In this document: in pieces, positions 7,537-16,188 of the stretch
How the letters are laid out: every line of letters starts with the position of its first letter
Position numbering within the stretch: position 1 is the stretch's first letter
Source of the DNA: Streptosporangium subroseum
GTDB taxonomy: Bacteria; Actinomycetota; Actinomycetes; Streptosporangiales; Streptosporangiaceae
DNA: 48,409 nucleotides
Direction of reading: 5' to 3'
Assembly (NCBI RefSeq): GCF_900188345.1
Contig: NZ_FZOD01000072.1
Location: 1-48,409 of the forward strand
The notes under the pieces: generated by a model
Databases searched by the model: none
What the model saw: the letters and a program-made list of their open reading frames with translations, nothing else
What the model was told of the DNA's origin: nothing
Translations under genes and position numbers: made by a program

Positions 7537-7595
7537 CACCGGCCAGGCGCCGCAGGTCATCCGGCAGGCTCCCCGGGCAGGTCCGTGACCGCCGC

Positions 7596-8222
7596 TTACG
7601 TCTGCTTCCGGGTGGCGAGGTCGAACAGGGTCACGAGTTCTTCACCGTAGGCATCAAGATCGAGGTCTGAGCGGGTCTGCAGCAGGAAAGGCAGCGCGTC
7701 GATGGCTCGCTGGATGGTCGTGGCCATCACATAGGTGTCGAAAGCACGGAACTCGCCACTGCGCTGTCCGGCTCGCAGGATGTCCTGCACGTGCCCGAGC
7801 ACGTCGCGCTCGGTGTCCGAATCGTAGGAGCGGCTGTCGTCCTGGTCGCGGAAGTCGAGGAAGATCGCCATCAACACCTGCATCTGCGTCCCGTGGGCCG
7901 AGATGAACTCGACCAGCGCCCGGATGTAGGCGCGCAGGGTGCTCCTCGCATCCGGTTGATCCCGCATGCGCTCCGCCATGAACTGGCCCATCACGGTATA
8001 CACGTCGGCGAGCACCGCGCGTATCAGATCGTTCTTTCCGGCGAAGTGGTACGAGATCAACCGTGTGCTGGACAGCCCTGCCCGCTCCGCGATCCGCGCG
8101 AACGACGCCTGCCGGTAGCCGAGCTCGGCGATCGTCTCGATCGTAGCCGCCACGATCTGGGCGCGACGGGCCGAGGCCGTGAACGAACGGCTCTCGGGAT
8201 CCGCGGAGCTTTTTGCTGGCAT
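7596..8222 (-). CDS. TetR-family transcriptional regulator
   Basis: The 208-residue protein has an N-terminal TetR helix-turn-helix: ARRAQIVAATIETIAELGY, then QASFARIAERAGLSSTRLIS with YHFAGKNDLIRAVL closing the domain. The C-terminal 140 residues are all helical and should form the ligand pocket and dimer face. ATG 8222 fits the family length. It has no Shine-Dalgarno sequence, but a -10-like TATAAG lies 13-18 bases upstream, so a leaderless or nearly leaderless mRNA is likely. It follows the two SDR genes on the same strand but has its own operator, so it may be an independent autoregulated unit. Confidence 0.85.
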   Translation of the reverse strand: MPAKSSADPESRSFTASARRAQIVAATIETIAELGYRQASFARIAERAGLSSTRLISYHFAGKNDLIRAVLADVYTVMGQFMAERMRDQPDARSTLRAYIRALVEFISAHGTQMQVLMAIFLDFRDQDDSRSYDSDTERDVLGHVQDILRAGQRSGEFRAFDTYVMATTIQRAIDALPFLLQTRSDLDLDAYGEELVTLFDLATRKQT

Positions 8223-8232
8223 GAGTAAGAAA

Positions 8233-8247
8233 TACCTTATACAGGTA
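8233..8247. promoter_or_regulatory. Inverted repeat over the TetR promoter (probable self-operator)
   Basis: TACCT-N5-AGGTA is perfectly symmetric and overlaps the likely -10 region of the leftward TetR gene, 10 bp from its start codon. A further gtaac/gttac-type half pair continues to about 8262. Position and symmetry suit autorepression. Confidence 0.5.
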
Positions 8248-8375
8248 ACCGATACACGTAACGCGGAGGTCCGGGCCAGGCCGACGTCCGTCCGGCTCCG
8301 CCCGATCACCATGGGCCGGGCGGCGTCAACGGCCGGAGCCGACCGGCGGGCGCCCGGCTGGGCGGCTACCGTCTC

Positions 8376-9263
8376 CTACCGGGGGCTGAGCAGATCTTCC
8401 ATCCCGATCCTGCGGTAGAACTCGGCGCGGATCCGGTCGCCGACGGCGTTGACCACCTCGGCACCGTCGTCGGCCGGGTCGATGTGGACGCGGAACGGCC
8501 TCTTGCCATGGGGCAGGTCCACGATCCGCACGATCTCCTCGGCCACCTCCGAGACGTCGGCGTCAGGCGGGGCGAGCGCGGCCAGGCGCTGTCCCACCTG
8601 GTCGAGCAGTCCCGCGTAGTGCTCCTCGTAGGCGCCGGCCGTCTCCTTGTCCGCCGGGTGTCCGGCGTGTGCGAAGTGGTTGGTCCCCGAGGTGAACGCG
8701 CCGGGCACGACGATGGAGGTCTCGATGCCGAAACGGGCCAGCTCCGCGGCGTAACCGACCGCGAGCGAGTCCATCGCGGCCTTGGCCGCGAAGTAGGGCC
8801 CGAGGTAGGGCGGGGTGCCGCCCCTGGCGCTGGAGCTGGAGTTCCATACCAGCAGGCCGTGTCCCCTGGCCCGCAGGTGTGGCAGTGCGGCCCTGTTGAC
8901 CCGCTGGGTGCCCAGCACGTTGACGTCGTAGACGTGGGCGATCTCCTCGGGGGTGAAGGCCTCCGTGGGACCGAGCACCATGTGCCCGGCGTTGTGCACG
9001 ATCACGTCGATGCGTCCGTGCTCCGCGATGATCGCGGCGACCGCGGCGTCCGCCGACTCCTGGGACAGGACGTCCAGCTCGATCGCGCGCAGGTCGACGC
9101 CGTGCTCGGCGGCGTAGGCGGCCGCCTCGGCGACGTGGGGCGCGCCACTGCCCCCGGTCTGGCGCATGCTCGCGTAGACGGTGTGCCCGGCGTCGGACAG
9201 GGCGCGCGCAGTGAGCGCGCCGAACCCGCTGGACGCACCGGTAATGAGAATGATCTTGTTCAT
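8376..9263 (-). CDS. SDR-family oxidoreductase (classical short-chain dehydrogenase)
   Basis: The 295-residue protein shows the dinucleotide-binding motif TGASSGFG (residues 8-15), a HNAG motif near residue 90, a Ser-rich active-site strand (VWNSSSSARG) and the catalytic pair Tyr-x-x-x-Lys in PYFAAKAAMDS. Basic residues after the second strand (SMRQTGG) lean towards NADP(H). The C-terminal extension of about 50 residues is longer than in 250-residue SDRs and resembles the ones in cluster with 17-beta-hydroxysteroid-type enzymes. It starts ten bases after the stop of the next SDR gene and is surely co-transcribed with it. Substrate unknown; the TetR gene divergent from this pair is the likely regulator. 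Confidence 0.88.
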   Translation of the reverse strand: MNKIILITGASSGFGALTARALSDAGHTVYASMRQTGGSGAPHVAEAAAYAAEHGVDLRAIELDVLSQESADAAVAAIIAEHGRIDVIVHNAGHMVLGPTEAFTPEEIAHVYDVNVLGTQRVNRAALPHLRARGHGLLVWNSSSSARGGTPPYLGPYFAAKAAMDSLAVGYAAELARFGIETSIVVPGAFTSGTNHFAHAGHPADKETAGAYEEHYAGLLDQVGQRLAALAPPDADVSEVAEEIVRIVDLPHGKRPFRVHIDPADDGAEVVNAVGDRIRAEFYRRIGMEDLLSPR

Positions 9264-9273
9264 GCCCGGCCCC

Positions 9274-10014
9274 TCAGATGATTCCGCCGTTGGAGTACAA
9301 CACCTGTCCGTTGACCCATCGGGCCGGACCCGCGAGGAAGGCCACGACCTCGGCGATGTCCTCGGGCTGCCCCAGTCGCTCCAGCGGCGGCTGGGCCGCC
9401 AGCCTGGCGATGGCCTCCTCGGTGTTGGCCCCCAGGAAGAGGTCGGTGGCGGTGGGCCCGGGTGCGACGGTGTTGACCGTGACGTCCCTGCCGCGCAGCT
9501 CGCGGGCCAGGATGAGGGTCATTCCCTCGACGGCACTTTTGGATGCGTTGTAGGCGGTGTAGCCGGGGTGGGCCAGTTTGGTGACCGAGGTCGAGAAGGT
9601 GATCAGGGCGCCTCCCCGGCGCAGGCGGCGGGCGGCCTGCTGGGCCACGACGAAGGCCCCGCGCATGTTGACCCGCATCACGCGGTCCAGCACGCTCAGG
9701 TCGAGATCGACGAGCGGGGTGCCCGGGATCATGACCCCGGCCGCGTTGACGACGACGTCGACGCCGCCGAAGGCCTCCTCGGTGGCGTCGAAGAGCGCGG
9801 CGATCGCCGCCTCGTCGCTGACGTCGGCCCGGATGGCGAGCGCCTGCCCGCCCTTGGCGATGACCTCCTCGGCGGCCGCTCGGCCCTCGGCGTCGTTGCT
9901 CGCGTAGTTGACCACGATGGCGTATCCGTCGTCGGCGAGCCGCCTCACGACCTGGCGTCCGATCCCGCGCGAACCTCCGGTGACGATGGCGACGCGAGCT
10001 GTGGTGGTGCTCAT
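9274..10014 (-). CDS. SDR-family oxidoreductase (FabG-like)
   Basis: A 246-residue classical short-chain dehydrogenase: TGGSRGIG cofactor motif near residue 12, NAAGVM, the active-site Ser in STSVTK and Tyr/Lys in YTAYNASKSAVEG, and the C-terminal WVNGQVLYSNGGI that closes FabG-type enzymes. ATG 10014 is preceded by AAGGAG at a suitable distance. A longer open frame to 10290 runs across the divergent promoter and is not real. This is the first gene of a two-gene operon with the SDR at 8376-9263, divergent from a TetR repressor. It probably reduces a ketone of a small molecule that also induces the operon. Confidence 0.88.
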   Translation of the reverse strand: MSTTTARVAIVTGGSRGIGRQVVRRLADDGYAIVVNYASNDAEGRAAAEEVIAKGGQALAIRADVSDEAAIAALFDATEEAFGGVDVVVNAAGVMIPGTPLVDLDLSVLDRVMRVNMRGAFVVAQQAARRLRRGGALITFSTSVTKLAHPGYTAYNASKSAVEGMTLILARELRGRDVTVNTVAPGPTATDLFLGANTEEAIARLAAQPPLERLGQPEDIAEVVAFLAGPARWVNGQVLYSNGGII

Positions 10015-10034
10015 GATGAGGTGCTCCTTCGCAA

Positions 10035-10077
10035 ATATGTGTACCCTATGTACATATACACGAATATGAACACAGTG
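10035..10077. promoter_or_regulatory. Operator-like repeats between SDR operon and TetR gene
   Basis: The 88-bp divergent region is AT-rich and holds ATATGT-N11-ACATAT (10035-10057), overlapping GTGTA-N13-TACAC (10039-10061), and a compact ACACaGTGT near 10070. Such paired palindromes between a TetR gene and its target operon usually bind the TetR protein. Confidence 0.5.
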
Positions 10078-10102
10078 TCCATATAAATTCTGGAGGTAGA
10101 CG

Positions 10103-10705
10103 GTGACCCAGCCCACGGAGCCGGTCCGCCGCGGGCGTGGACGCCGCCCGGCCGACGAGGTGCGCCGGGAGGTCCTGCAAGCGGCCGGGGAGCTTCTACT
10201 CGCGGAGGGAATGGCCGGCTTCACCATCGAGAAGGTCGCGGCTCTCGCGGGTGCGAGCAGGGTGACGCTCCACAAGTGGTGGCCGTCCAAGGGGGCGTTG
10301 GCGCTCGACGGCTACTTCAACGTCGTCGGCCCCACCCTGGCCTTCCCCGACACCGGCGACCTCGCCGCCGACCTCACCGCGCAGCTGCGGGCCTTCGTCC
10401 ACCTGATGAGTCATACCCAGGCCGGGCGCGTCATGCCCGAGCTCATCGGACAGGGTCAGACCGACCCCGAGCTCATGGCCGCCTTCCGCGAGCGTTACTC
10501 GGCCCCGCGCAGAGCACTCGCCGTCGAGATCCTGGAGCGGGCCAGGCGGCGCGGCGAGCTACGCGAGGACCTCGACCTCGAAGTGATCGTCGACCAACTC
10601 TGGGGCGCCTGCTACCACCGGCTCCTCATCCCCGACCAGCCGCTGACCGACGAGTTCGCCGAAGCTCTCGTCAGGAACCTGCTGAACGGAGTCGGCCGCC
10701 CCTGA
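10103..10705 (+). CDS. TetR/AcrR-family regulator of the SDR operon
   Basis: The 200-residue protein starts at GTG 10103 with GGAGG eight bases upstream. After a basic stretch (RRGRGRRPADEV) comes the TetR helix-turn-helix, VLQAAGELLLAEGMAGFTIE and KVAALAGASRVTLHKWWPSK, with the Trp-Trp of the KWWPSK motif that is typical of the TetR_C_11-like group. The C-terminal part (residues 85-195) is helical. It is divergent from the two SDR genes across a symmetric operator region, so repression of that operon and of itself, relieved by an unknown ligand, is the expected role. Confidence 0.87.
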   Translation: MTQPTEPVRRGRGRRPADEVRREVLQAAGELLLAEGMAGFTIEKVAALAGASRVTLHKWWPSKGALALDGYFNVVGPTLAFPDTGDLAADLTAQLRAFVHLMSHTQAGRVMPELIGQGQTDPELMAAFRERYSAPRRALAVEILERARRRGELREDLDLEVIVDQLWGACYHRLLIPDQPLTDEFAEALVRNLLNGVGRP

Positions 10706-10835
10706 CCACTCGCCGGACGAAGCCGGACGCCTTGAAAGCGCGTCCCGCACCCGCGAACTCCATCCGGGGGTGGAGAAACGAATCTCCACCACCGCGCCGA
10801 TCCGCTCCGACCCGTGTTTTTCTACCGTCTGACGC

Positions 10836-11330
10836 ATGGACCCGATACAGACCGCAGCCCTCGCCATCGTCCTGATCGTCTTCGTTCTCTACCGCCAGAT
10901 GAGGACCCGGATCGCCACCGGATACGGCCTCCGCTACACCGCCGTAGCCATGATCGCGATCGGCCTGCTCTCCGGGGGCCTCGTCGACCCGCACAACCTG
11001 GCCCTCAGCGTGACGCTGCTGGTCGTGGAGGCCGCGCTGGCCGTGGCCTTCGGCATCGTTCGCGCCGCGACCGTACGGGTCTGGCGGGACGAGGCGGGAG
11101 TGCCGTGGTCCCGGGCCACCGGCTGGACCCTGGTGGGCTGGCTGGCCTCACTCGCCACCCGCTTCGCCCTGCTCGCCGCCGGCCCCCTCCTCGGCCTCGA
11201 CCTCGCCTTCACCCCCACCGCCCTCCTGGTCTTCGTCGGTCTGACCATCGGCACCCAGTCCCTCTTTGTCGCCCGGCGCGCCCACGCCCTGCCGCTCGCC
11301 CCCTCCCCCGTCACCCCGGTCGGCGCGTGA
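10836..11330 (+). CDS. Four-helix membrane protein, DUF1453-like
   Basis: The 164-residue protein has four hydrophobic segments: residues 6-20, about 33-50, 55-78 and 98-142 (the last stretch long enough for two). A basic loop (YRQMRTRIATGYGLRY) follows the first helix and AATVRVWRDEAGVPW the third. This layout matches small actinobacterial DUF1453/CcdC-like proteins, which commonly precede a two-component system. No active residues are visible. It lies 135 bp before the kinase gene and may belong to the same signalling unit; function unknown. Confidence 0.65.
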   Translation: MDPIQTAALAIVLIVFVLYRQMRTRIATGYGLRYTAVAMIAIGLLSGGLVDPHNLALSVTLLVVEAALAVAFGIVRAATVRVWRDEAGVPWSRATGWTLVGWLASLATRFALLAAGPLLGLDLAFTPTALLVFVGLTIGTQSLFVARRAHALPLAPSPVTPVGA

Positions 11331-11465
11331 TCGCGACTCAGACCTCCGTCCCCGTACGGCCGCGCCCCCTCACGGCCGCCGTCCGCCGCCCCTCCCGCCC
11401 CGGCCTCGCCGTACGGCGAGCGGCCCGGAACGGGGGGCATCCCGCCTTCTCGGTATCTTTCTGAC

Positions 11466-12641
11466 ATGACCGCGATTCGCAGAAAGGCCGCGATCATCCA
11501 GGTCGCCGTACGCCTCGCGATAATCGCGGTATTCGTGGCAGCCCAGGTCGCGCAGGAGGCCGGCTCGACCCCGATCAGGCATCGACTCCTCGTCGCGGGG
11601 CTGAGCGTGACCATCGTCGGATCTCTGGCCGTCGCGCCCCTGCTCAGAACGTCGGGGACGCGCCCCCCGGTCACGTTCCTGGGGATTCCGATCAGGCTCG
11701 GCGCCGCCGTGCTGGCCTCGGCCGGGCTCCTCGCCGTCTCCCCTGACGGCGGTCCCGCCATCGTCGCCATGCTCGTCTCCGTCGGCGTGGCGGCCCTCAG
11801 ATATTCGCTGGTCCGTGCGCTCCCGGTGGGATTGCTCTCCCTGGCCGGTCTGCTGCTGGTCGGCGTGGCCGACCGCCGCTGGGACCAGGAGCTCAGCCTC
11901 GGCTTCAGCGTCTGCATGGTCTTCCTGGCCTTCTACTCGATCCGGCAGCGCCGAGCGGTCAGGAACGCCGAGGAGAGGGAGGCCGTACTCGCCGAGCGGG
12001 CGCGGATCGCCAGGGAGATCCACGACATCCTGGCCCACTCCCTGTCCGCGCAGATCGTCCACCTGGAGGGCGCGCGCCTGCTGCTGCAGGCCGACCGGTC
12101 CGAGGAGGCTCTGGACCGGGTCGAACGCGCCAGGGACCTGGCCAAGACCGGCCTGGAGGAGGCCCGCAGGGCCGTGTCCGCGCTGCGCGAGGACAGCCCG
12201 CCGCTGCCCGTGGCGCTCAGGACGCTGACCGAGGAGTTCCGCTCCACGAACGGCCAGGCGTGCGCGCTCACCGTGACGGGCCCCGAGCGCCGCCTCACCC
12301 CCAAGGCCGAGCTGACGATGATCCGGACCGCGCAGGAGGCCCTCACCAACGTCGGCCGCCACGCCCCGGGAGCGGCCGCCTTCGTACGGCTGAGCTTCGA
12401 AGAAGGAGCGTGCGAGCTGGAGGTGACCAACCCTGCCGGTGACGGCCCCGGGACCCCCGGCGGAGGATACGGACTCGTGGGAATGGCGGAGCGGGCCGAG
12501 TTGCTCGGCGGAGTCCTGGAGGCCGGAGACGCGGACGGAGGGTTCCGGGTCCGGCTGAGACTGCCCGTGACGGTTGACCCGGCACGTGGGGAAGCCGCCG
12601 TCATGGCCGGCGGCCGGACCGCGCCGGGGTGGTCCGTATGA
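11466..12641 (+). CDS. Sensor histidine kinase, NarL/HisKA_3 type
   Basis: Of 391 residues the first 160 form about five membrane helices with little extracellular loop, which suggests an intramembrane-sensing kinase. The dimerisation box follows as RARIAREIHDILAHSLSAQ, with the phosphorylated His in the EIHD motif. The ATPase part has the N-box IRTAQEALTNVGRHAPG and a G-box YGLVGMAERAELLGG. Start ATG 11466 has no clear ribosome binding site, only TATCTT ten bases upstream, so the mRNA may be leaderless. The stop overlaps the regulator start by ATGA, so the two proteins are translationally coupled. The signal is unknown. Confidence 0.92.
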   Translation: MTAIRRKAAIIQVAVRLAIIAVFVAAQVAQEAGSTPIRHRLLVAGLSVTIVGSLAVAPLLRTSGTRPPVTFLGIPIRLGAAVLASAGLLAVSPDGGPAIVAMLVSVGVAALRYSLVRALPVGLLSLAGLLLVGVADRRWDQELSLGFSVCMVFLAFYSIRQRRAVRNAEEREAVLAERARIAREIHDILAHSLSAQIVHLEGARLLLQADRSEEALDRVERARDLAKTGLEEARRAVSALREDSPPLPVALRTLTEEFRSTNGQACALTVTGPERRLTPKAELTMIRTAQEALTNVGRHAPGAAAFVRLSFEEGACELEVTNPAGDGPGTPGGGYGLVGMAERAELLGGVLEAGDADGGFRVRLRLPVTVDPARGEAAVMAGGRTAPGWSV

Positions 12642-13309
12642 CCGCCCGGGTGCTCGTGGTCGACGACCAGACGGTCGTGCGCGAGGGGCTCACGCTGCTG
12701 CTCGGACTGCTGCCGGGCATCGAGGTGGTCGGCTCGGCGGGCGACGGCGAAGCCGCTCTGCGGCTGATCGAGGCTGAGCGGCCGGACGTGGTCCTGATGG
12801 ACCTGCGGATGCCCAGGATGGACGGCGTCGAGGCCACCAGGCGGATCCGCGCCGCGTATCCGGAGACCCAGGTCGTCGTCCTGACCACCTACTCCGACGA
12901 TGAGTCGGTGTTCGCCGCTCTGCAGGCCGGGGCCAGGGGTTTCCTCACCAAGAGCGCCGGCGCGGAGGAGATCTCCCGGGCCATCGCCACCGTGATGAGA
13001 GGCGACGCCCAGCTCGATCCCACGGTCCAGCGCCGTCTCCTCGAGACCATGACCCCGCCGGCCTCATCCGGTCGGGGCAGGGATCCGGGGCGGCCGGAGG
13101 GCGATCTGCCCGACGGTCTGACCCGGCGGGAGACCGAGGTCCTGCGCCTCATCGCCCGGGGCGACTCCAACGCCGAGATCTCCGCCGGCCTGTTCATCAG
13201 CGAGGCCACGGTCAAGACCCACATCAACAATCTCTTCGCCAAGATCGGCGTCCGCGACCGCGCCCAGGCGGTCACCTACGCCTATCGCCGCGGCATCGCC
13301 GACGCCTGA
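12638..13309 (+). CDS. NarL/FixJ-family response regulator
   Basis: The 223-residue protein has a receiver domain (VLVVDDQTVVREGL with the acidic pocket, phospho-acceptor Asp in VVLMDLRMPRMDG, conserved Thr in VVLTTYSDD and Lys in GFLTKSAG) and a C-terminal LuxR helix-turn-helix (LTRRETEVLRLIARGDSNAE and EATVKTHINNLFAKIGVRDR). I use ATG 12638 because it forms the ATGA overlap with the kinase stop; a GTG nine bases earlier is possible. It is the output partner of the upstream kinase. Targets unknown; the neighbouring membrane gene may be one. Confidence 0.93.
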   Translation: MTARVLVVDDQTVVREGLTLLLGLLPGIEVVGSAGDGEAALRLIEAERPDVVLMDLRMPRMDGVEATRRIRAAYPETQVVVLTTYSDDESVFAALQAGARGFLTKSAGAEEISRAIATVMRGDAQLDPTVQRRLLETMTPPASSGRGRDPGRPEGDLPDGLTRRETEVLRLIARGDSNAEISAGLFISEATVKTHINNLFAKIGVRDRAQAVTYAYRRGIADA

Positions 13310-13384
13310 GGCCGGCCTGCCTCCGCGGAACACGCCGCCGTCGCCCAGGATCGATCAAGAAGGACCGGACACGGACATACGGAA

Positions 13385-13413
13385 GGCCCCCGTGGACGAG
13401 TTCCACGAGGGCC
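13385..13413. terminator. Bidirectional terminator between response regulator and rbpA
   Basis: Arms 13385-13396 (ggcccccgtgga) and 13402-13413 pair with one G-U/mismatch and a 5-nt loop. The hairpin lies between two converging genes, 76 bp after the regulator and 19 bp after the rbpA stop. Confidence 0.7.
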
Positions 13414-13431
13414 CCTGTGACGTGGCCGTAC

Positions 13432-13779
13432 CTAGTAGATCGGGCGCGAGGAGGAGCGCAGGCGCTCCAGTGCCTCAGCCAGAATCTGCGCGCCGTCCTT
13501 GTCGCTACGACGCTCCTTCACATAGGCGAGATGCGTCTTGTACGGCTCGTTGCGCGGCGGCGCGGGCGGATTGGCCTCGTCCTGACCGGCAGGGAGACCA
13601 CACCGGGGGCAGTCCCAGAATTCCGGGACGGCCGCGTCACTGGCGAAACTGGGGCGCGTCTCGTGCATGTTCGCGCACCAGAAGGGGACCCTTACACGGG
13701 GAGCCGCCTCGCCGCGCTCCGCCTCCCCCATAGGGCCGGCGCCGACACGGCTGCCACGGATCGCGTTGCCACTACCCAC
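13432..13779 (-). CDS. rbpA: RNA polymerase-binding protein RbpA
   Basis: The 115-residue product is RbpA, the essential actinobacterial protein that binds the principal sigma factor and core polymerase and stabilises the open promoter complex. The N-terminal tail GNAIRGSRVGAGPMGEAERG is nearly invariant in the family. The zinc-binding core has FWCANMHETRP and WDCPRCG. The basic linker and the C-terminal sigma-interaction helices (YKTHLAYVKERRSDKDG, ILAEALERLR) follow. Start is GTG 13779 with AAGGAG at the right distance. Genes for glycolysis and secG lie upstream on the same strand, but an 81-bp gap suggests a separate promoter. No SigR-type promoter was evident. Confidence 0.97.
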   Translation of the reverse strand: MGSGNAIRGSRVGAGPMGEAERGEAAPRVRVPFWCANMHETRPSFASDAAVPEFWDCPRCGLPAGQDEANPPAPPRNEPYKTHLAYVKERRSDKDGAQILAEALERLRSSSRPIY

Positions 13780-13860
13780 GGATGAACTCCTTGCTCGATG
13801 GCCCCGCCGCTCAGGATGGATGCGGGGGGCTGAACCACTGTCACGCCTGTCGAAGCCGGG

Positions 13861-14091
13861 TCAGGGCCTCAGGAGCAGGCCCAGCGCGATGATGCAGACA
13901 AACCAGACCACACCGGTGATGATCGTGAGTCGGTCGAGGTTGCGCTCCACGACGGAGGACCCTCCGAACGACGACGAGAAACCGCCACCGAAGAGGTCCG
14001 ACAGACCGCCGCCCTTGCCCTTGTGGAGCAGGACGAGCAGCATCATCAGCAAGCTCGACAACATGAGGGCGATGGAAATTCCGATTGTCAC
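13861..14091 (-). CDS. secG: Preprotein translocase subunit SecG
   Basis: A 76-residue protein with two membrane helices: residues 2-23 (IGISIALMLSSLLMMLLVLL) and the C-terminal IITGVVWFVCIIALGLLL. Between them lies the characteristic SecG loop HKGKGGGLSDLFGGG. It is the accessory subunit of the SecYEG channel. I chose GTG 14091 because AGGTCA precedes it and the first helix then starts at once; a longer frame to 14169 adds unrelated residues and covers the promoter. secG directly downstream of tpiA is the usual actinobacterial order. Confidence 0.93.
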   Translation of the reverse strand: MTIGISIALMLSSLLMMLLVLLHKGKGGGLSDLFGGGFSSSFGGSSVVERNLDRLTIITGVVWFVCIIALGLLLRP

Positions 14092-14173
14092 GGTTGACCT
14101 GTTCCCTATTTCGCGCGGCCCGCGTCCGGGCGCGACCCTTGTTATGACGCCTACGGCGTGACGATTCAAACTT

Positions 14174-14201
14174 GCTCTACGAGGGTATGACCTGTTGTCA
14201 A
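14174..14201 (-). promoter_or_regulatory. Probable housekeeping promoter for secG
   Basis: Minus-strand TTGACA (14201-14196) and TAGAGC (14179-14174) are spaced by 16 bp, close to the HrdB-type consensus. It lies between the tpiA stop and the secG start and gives a leader of about 75 nt. Confidence 0.6.
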
Positions 14202-14224
14202 GTCACACCCCCCGAATGGCCGAC

Positions 14225-15001
14225 TCAGGCAGACATTTCGCCAAAACGACAGATCTTGACGAACTCTCCCGGGTCGAGGCTCGCGCCACCGACCAGAGCA
14301 CCGTCGACATCAGTCTGAGCCATGATGCCTGCGATGTTGTCAGACTTGACCGACCCACCGTAAAGGATACGGACAGCGGCGGCCACCTCGCTGTCATACA
14401 GCTCGGCGAGTCGGACACGCAATGCTCCGCAGACCTCCTGCGCGTCGGCCGGAGTGGCCACCTCGCCGGTACCGATCGCCCAGACCGGCTCATAGGCGAG
14501 CACGATGGACGCGGCCTGCTCGGCCGTGACCTTGCGGAGCGCCCCGTCGAGCTGGGAGACGGCGTGGGCCACCTGACCACCGGCCTGACGGATCGCCAGT
14601 CCCTCCCCCACGCACAGGATCGGCGTGAGCGAGTTCCGGTAGGCGGCCTGCACCTTCGCGTTGACGAGATCGTCGTCTTCGTGGTGGTACTGCCGCCGCT
14701 CCGAGTGCCCGGCCAGGACGAAGGTGCAGCCGAGCTTGGCGAGCATCGTCCCGGAGATGTCTCCGGTGTAGGCGCCGCCGTCGTACGGCGACAGGTCCTG
14801 CCCGCCGTACTCGATTCGCAGCTTGTCGCCGTCCACCAGGGTCTGCACGCTGCGCAGATCCGTGAACGGCGGAAGCACCGCCACCTCGACCCTGTCGAAG
14901 TCCTTGTCGTTCAGTCCGAACGCCAGTTTCTGGGTGGTGGCGATGGCCTCAAGATGGTTGAGGTTCATCTTCCAGTTACCGGCTATGAGCGGCTTGCGCA
15001 C
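14225..15001 (-). CDS. tpiA: Triosephosphate isomerase
   Basis: The 258-residue enzyme interconverts dihydroxyacetone phosphate and glyceraldehyde 3-phosphate. Visible landmarks: PLIAGNWKMN with the substrate-binding Asn/Lys, GHSERRQYHHEDD with the catalytic His, the catalytic Glu in VLAYEPVWAIGTG with flexible loop 6 starting at PVWAIGTG, and the phosphate-binding YGGSVK and ALVGGASL. Start is GTG 15001, immediately after the pgk stop, with the ribosome binding site GGAGG inside the pgk end; the genes are translationally coupled. Third gene of gap-pgk-tpiA. Confidence 0.97.
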   Translation of the reverse strand: MRKPLIAGNWKMNLNHLEAIATTQKLAFGLNDKDFDRVEVAVLPPFTDLRSVQTLVDGDKLRIEYGGQDLSPYDGGAYTGDISGTMLAKLGCTFVLAGHSERRQYHHEDDDLVNAKVQAAYRNSLTPILCVGEGLAIRQAGGQVAHAVSQLDGALRKVTAEQAASIVLAYEPVWAIGTGEVATPADAQEVCGALRVRLAELYDSEVAAAVRILYGGSVKSDNIAGIMAQTDVDGALVGGASLDPGEFVKICRFGEMSA

Positions 15002-16188
15002 CTATTCCTCCAAGGCGACGAGTCCGGGCAGGGTCTTGCCCTCCAGGTATTCCAGACTGGCCCCGCCACCGGTGGAGATATGGGAGAACCCGTCCTCGGG
15101 CAGACCGAGCCGTCGCACCGCGGCGGCGGAGTCTCCCCCGCCGACGACCGTGAACGCCTCCGACCGGATCAACGCCTCGGCGACCGCGCGTGTTCCGCCG
15201 GAGAACGCCTCGAATTCGAAGACGCCCATCGGGCCGTTCCAGAACACGGTCTTGGCGTCGGCCAGCCTGCTCGCGAACAGCTCGCGGGTCCGCGGGCCGA
15301 TGTCGAGGCCCTCCCTGTCGGCCGGGATCGCGGTGGCGTCGACCACCTCGTACTCGGCGTCCTCGGCGAAGTGCGTGGCCGCCAGCACGTCGACCGGGAG
15401 AACGAGCTCCACGCCGCGCTTGGCCGCCTCGGCGAGGAAGCCGCGCACCTGGTCGAGCTGGTCTTCCTGGAGCAGCGACTTGCCGACCTCGTAGCCCTGG
15501 GCCTTGAGGAAGGTGTAGGCCATGCCGCCGCCGATGAGGAGGCGGTCGACCTTGGTGAGCAGGTTGCCGATGACGCCGAGCTTGTCGGAGACCTTGGCGC
15601 CGCCCAGCACCACGACGTACGGCCTGGGGGGATCCTCGGTCAGCTTCTTCAGCACCGTGACCTCGGCCAGGACCAGCGGGCCCGCCGCGTGCGGCAGGAG
15701 CTTCGGCACGTCGTAGACGCTGGCGTGCTTGCGGTGCACCGCACCGAAGCCGTCGCCGACGTAGACGTCACCGAAGGCGGCCAGTTTCGCCGCGAACTCC
15801 GCACGCTCGGCGTCGTCCTTGGACTCCTCGCCCGGCTCGAAGCGAAGGTTCTCCAGCAGTGCCACCTGGCCGCCCTGCAGGGCCTCCACGACGGCCTGCG
15901 CCGAATCCCCGATGACATCGGTCGCGAAGGCGACGTCGGCGCCCAGAAGCTCACCCAGCCGCTTGGCGACGGGAGCGAGGGAGTATTTCGGGTTCGGCTG
16001 CCCCTTGGGGCGTCCCAGGTGCGCCACGACGATCACCCGCGCGCCCTTGCCGACAAGTTCTTCGATCGCCGGCACCGAGGCGCGGATCCGGCCGTCGTCG
16101 GTGATGACGTCCCCTTCGAGGGGAACGTTGAGGTCGGCGCGCACGAGAACGCGCCGACCGTCCACGTCGAACTCGGAGATGTCCTTCA

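Larger units (their letters stand above)
7044..7595. other. Long intergenic region upstream of the arabinanase gene
   Basis: These 552 bp hold no gene I can support. A minus-strand frame at 7107-7358 ends in WFLLTLAALACLPPA, which resembles a signal-peptide core and may be a remnant of another secreted protein, but it lacks a clear ribosome binding site. The useful content is regulatory: a minus-strand promoter-like pair and two inverted repeats listed separately. Confidence 0.45.
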
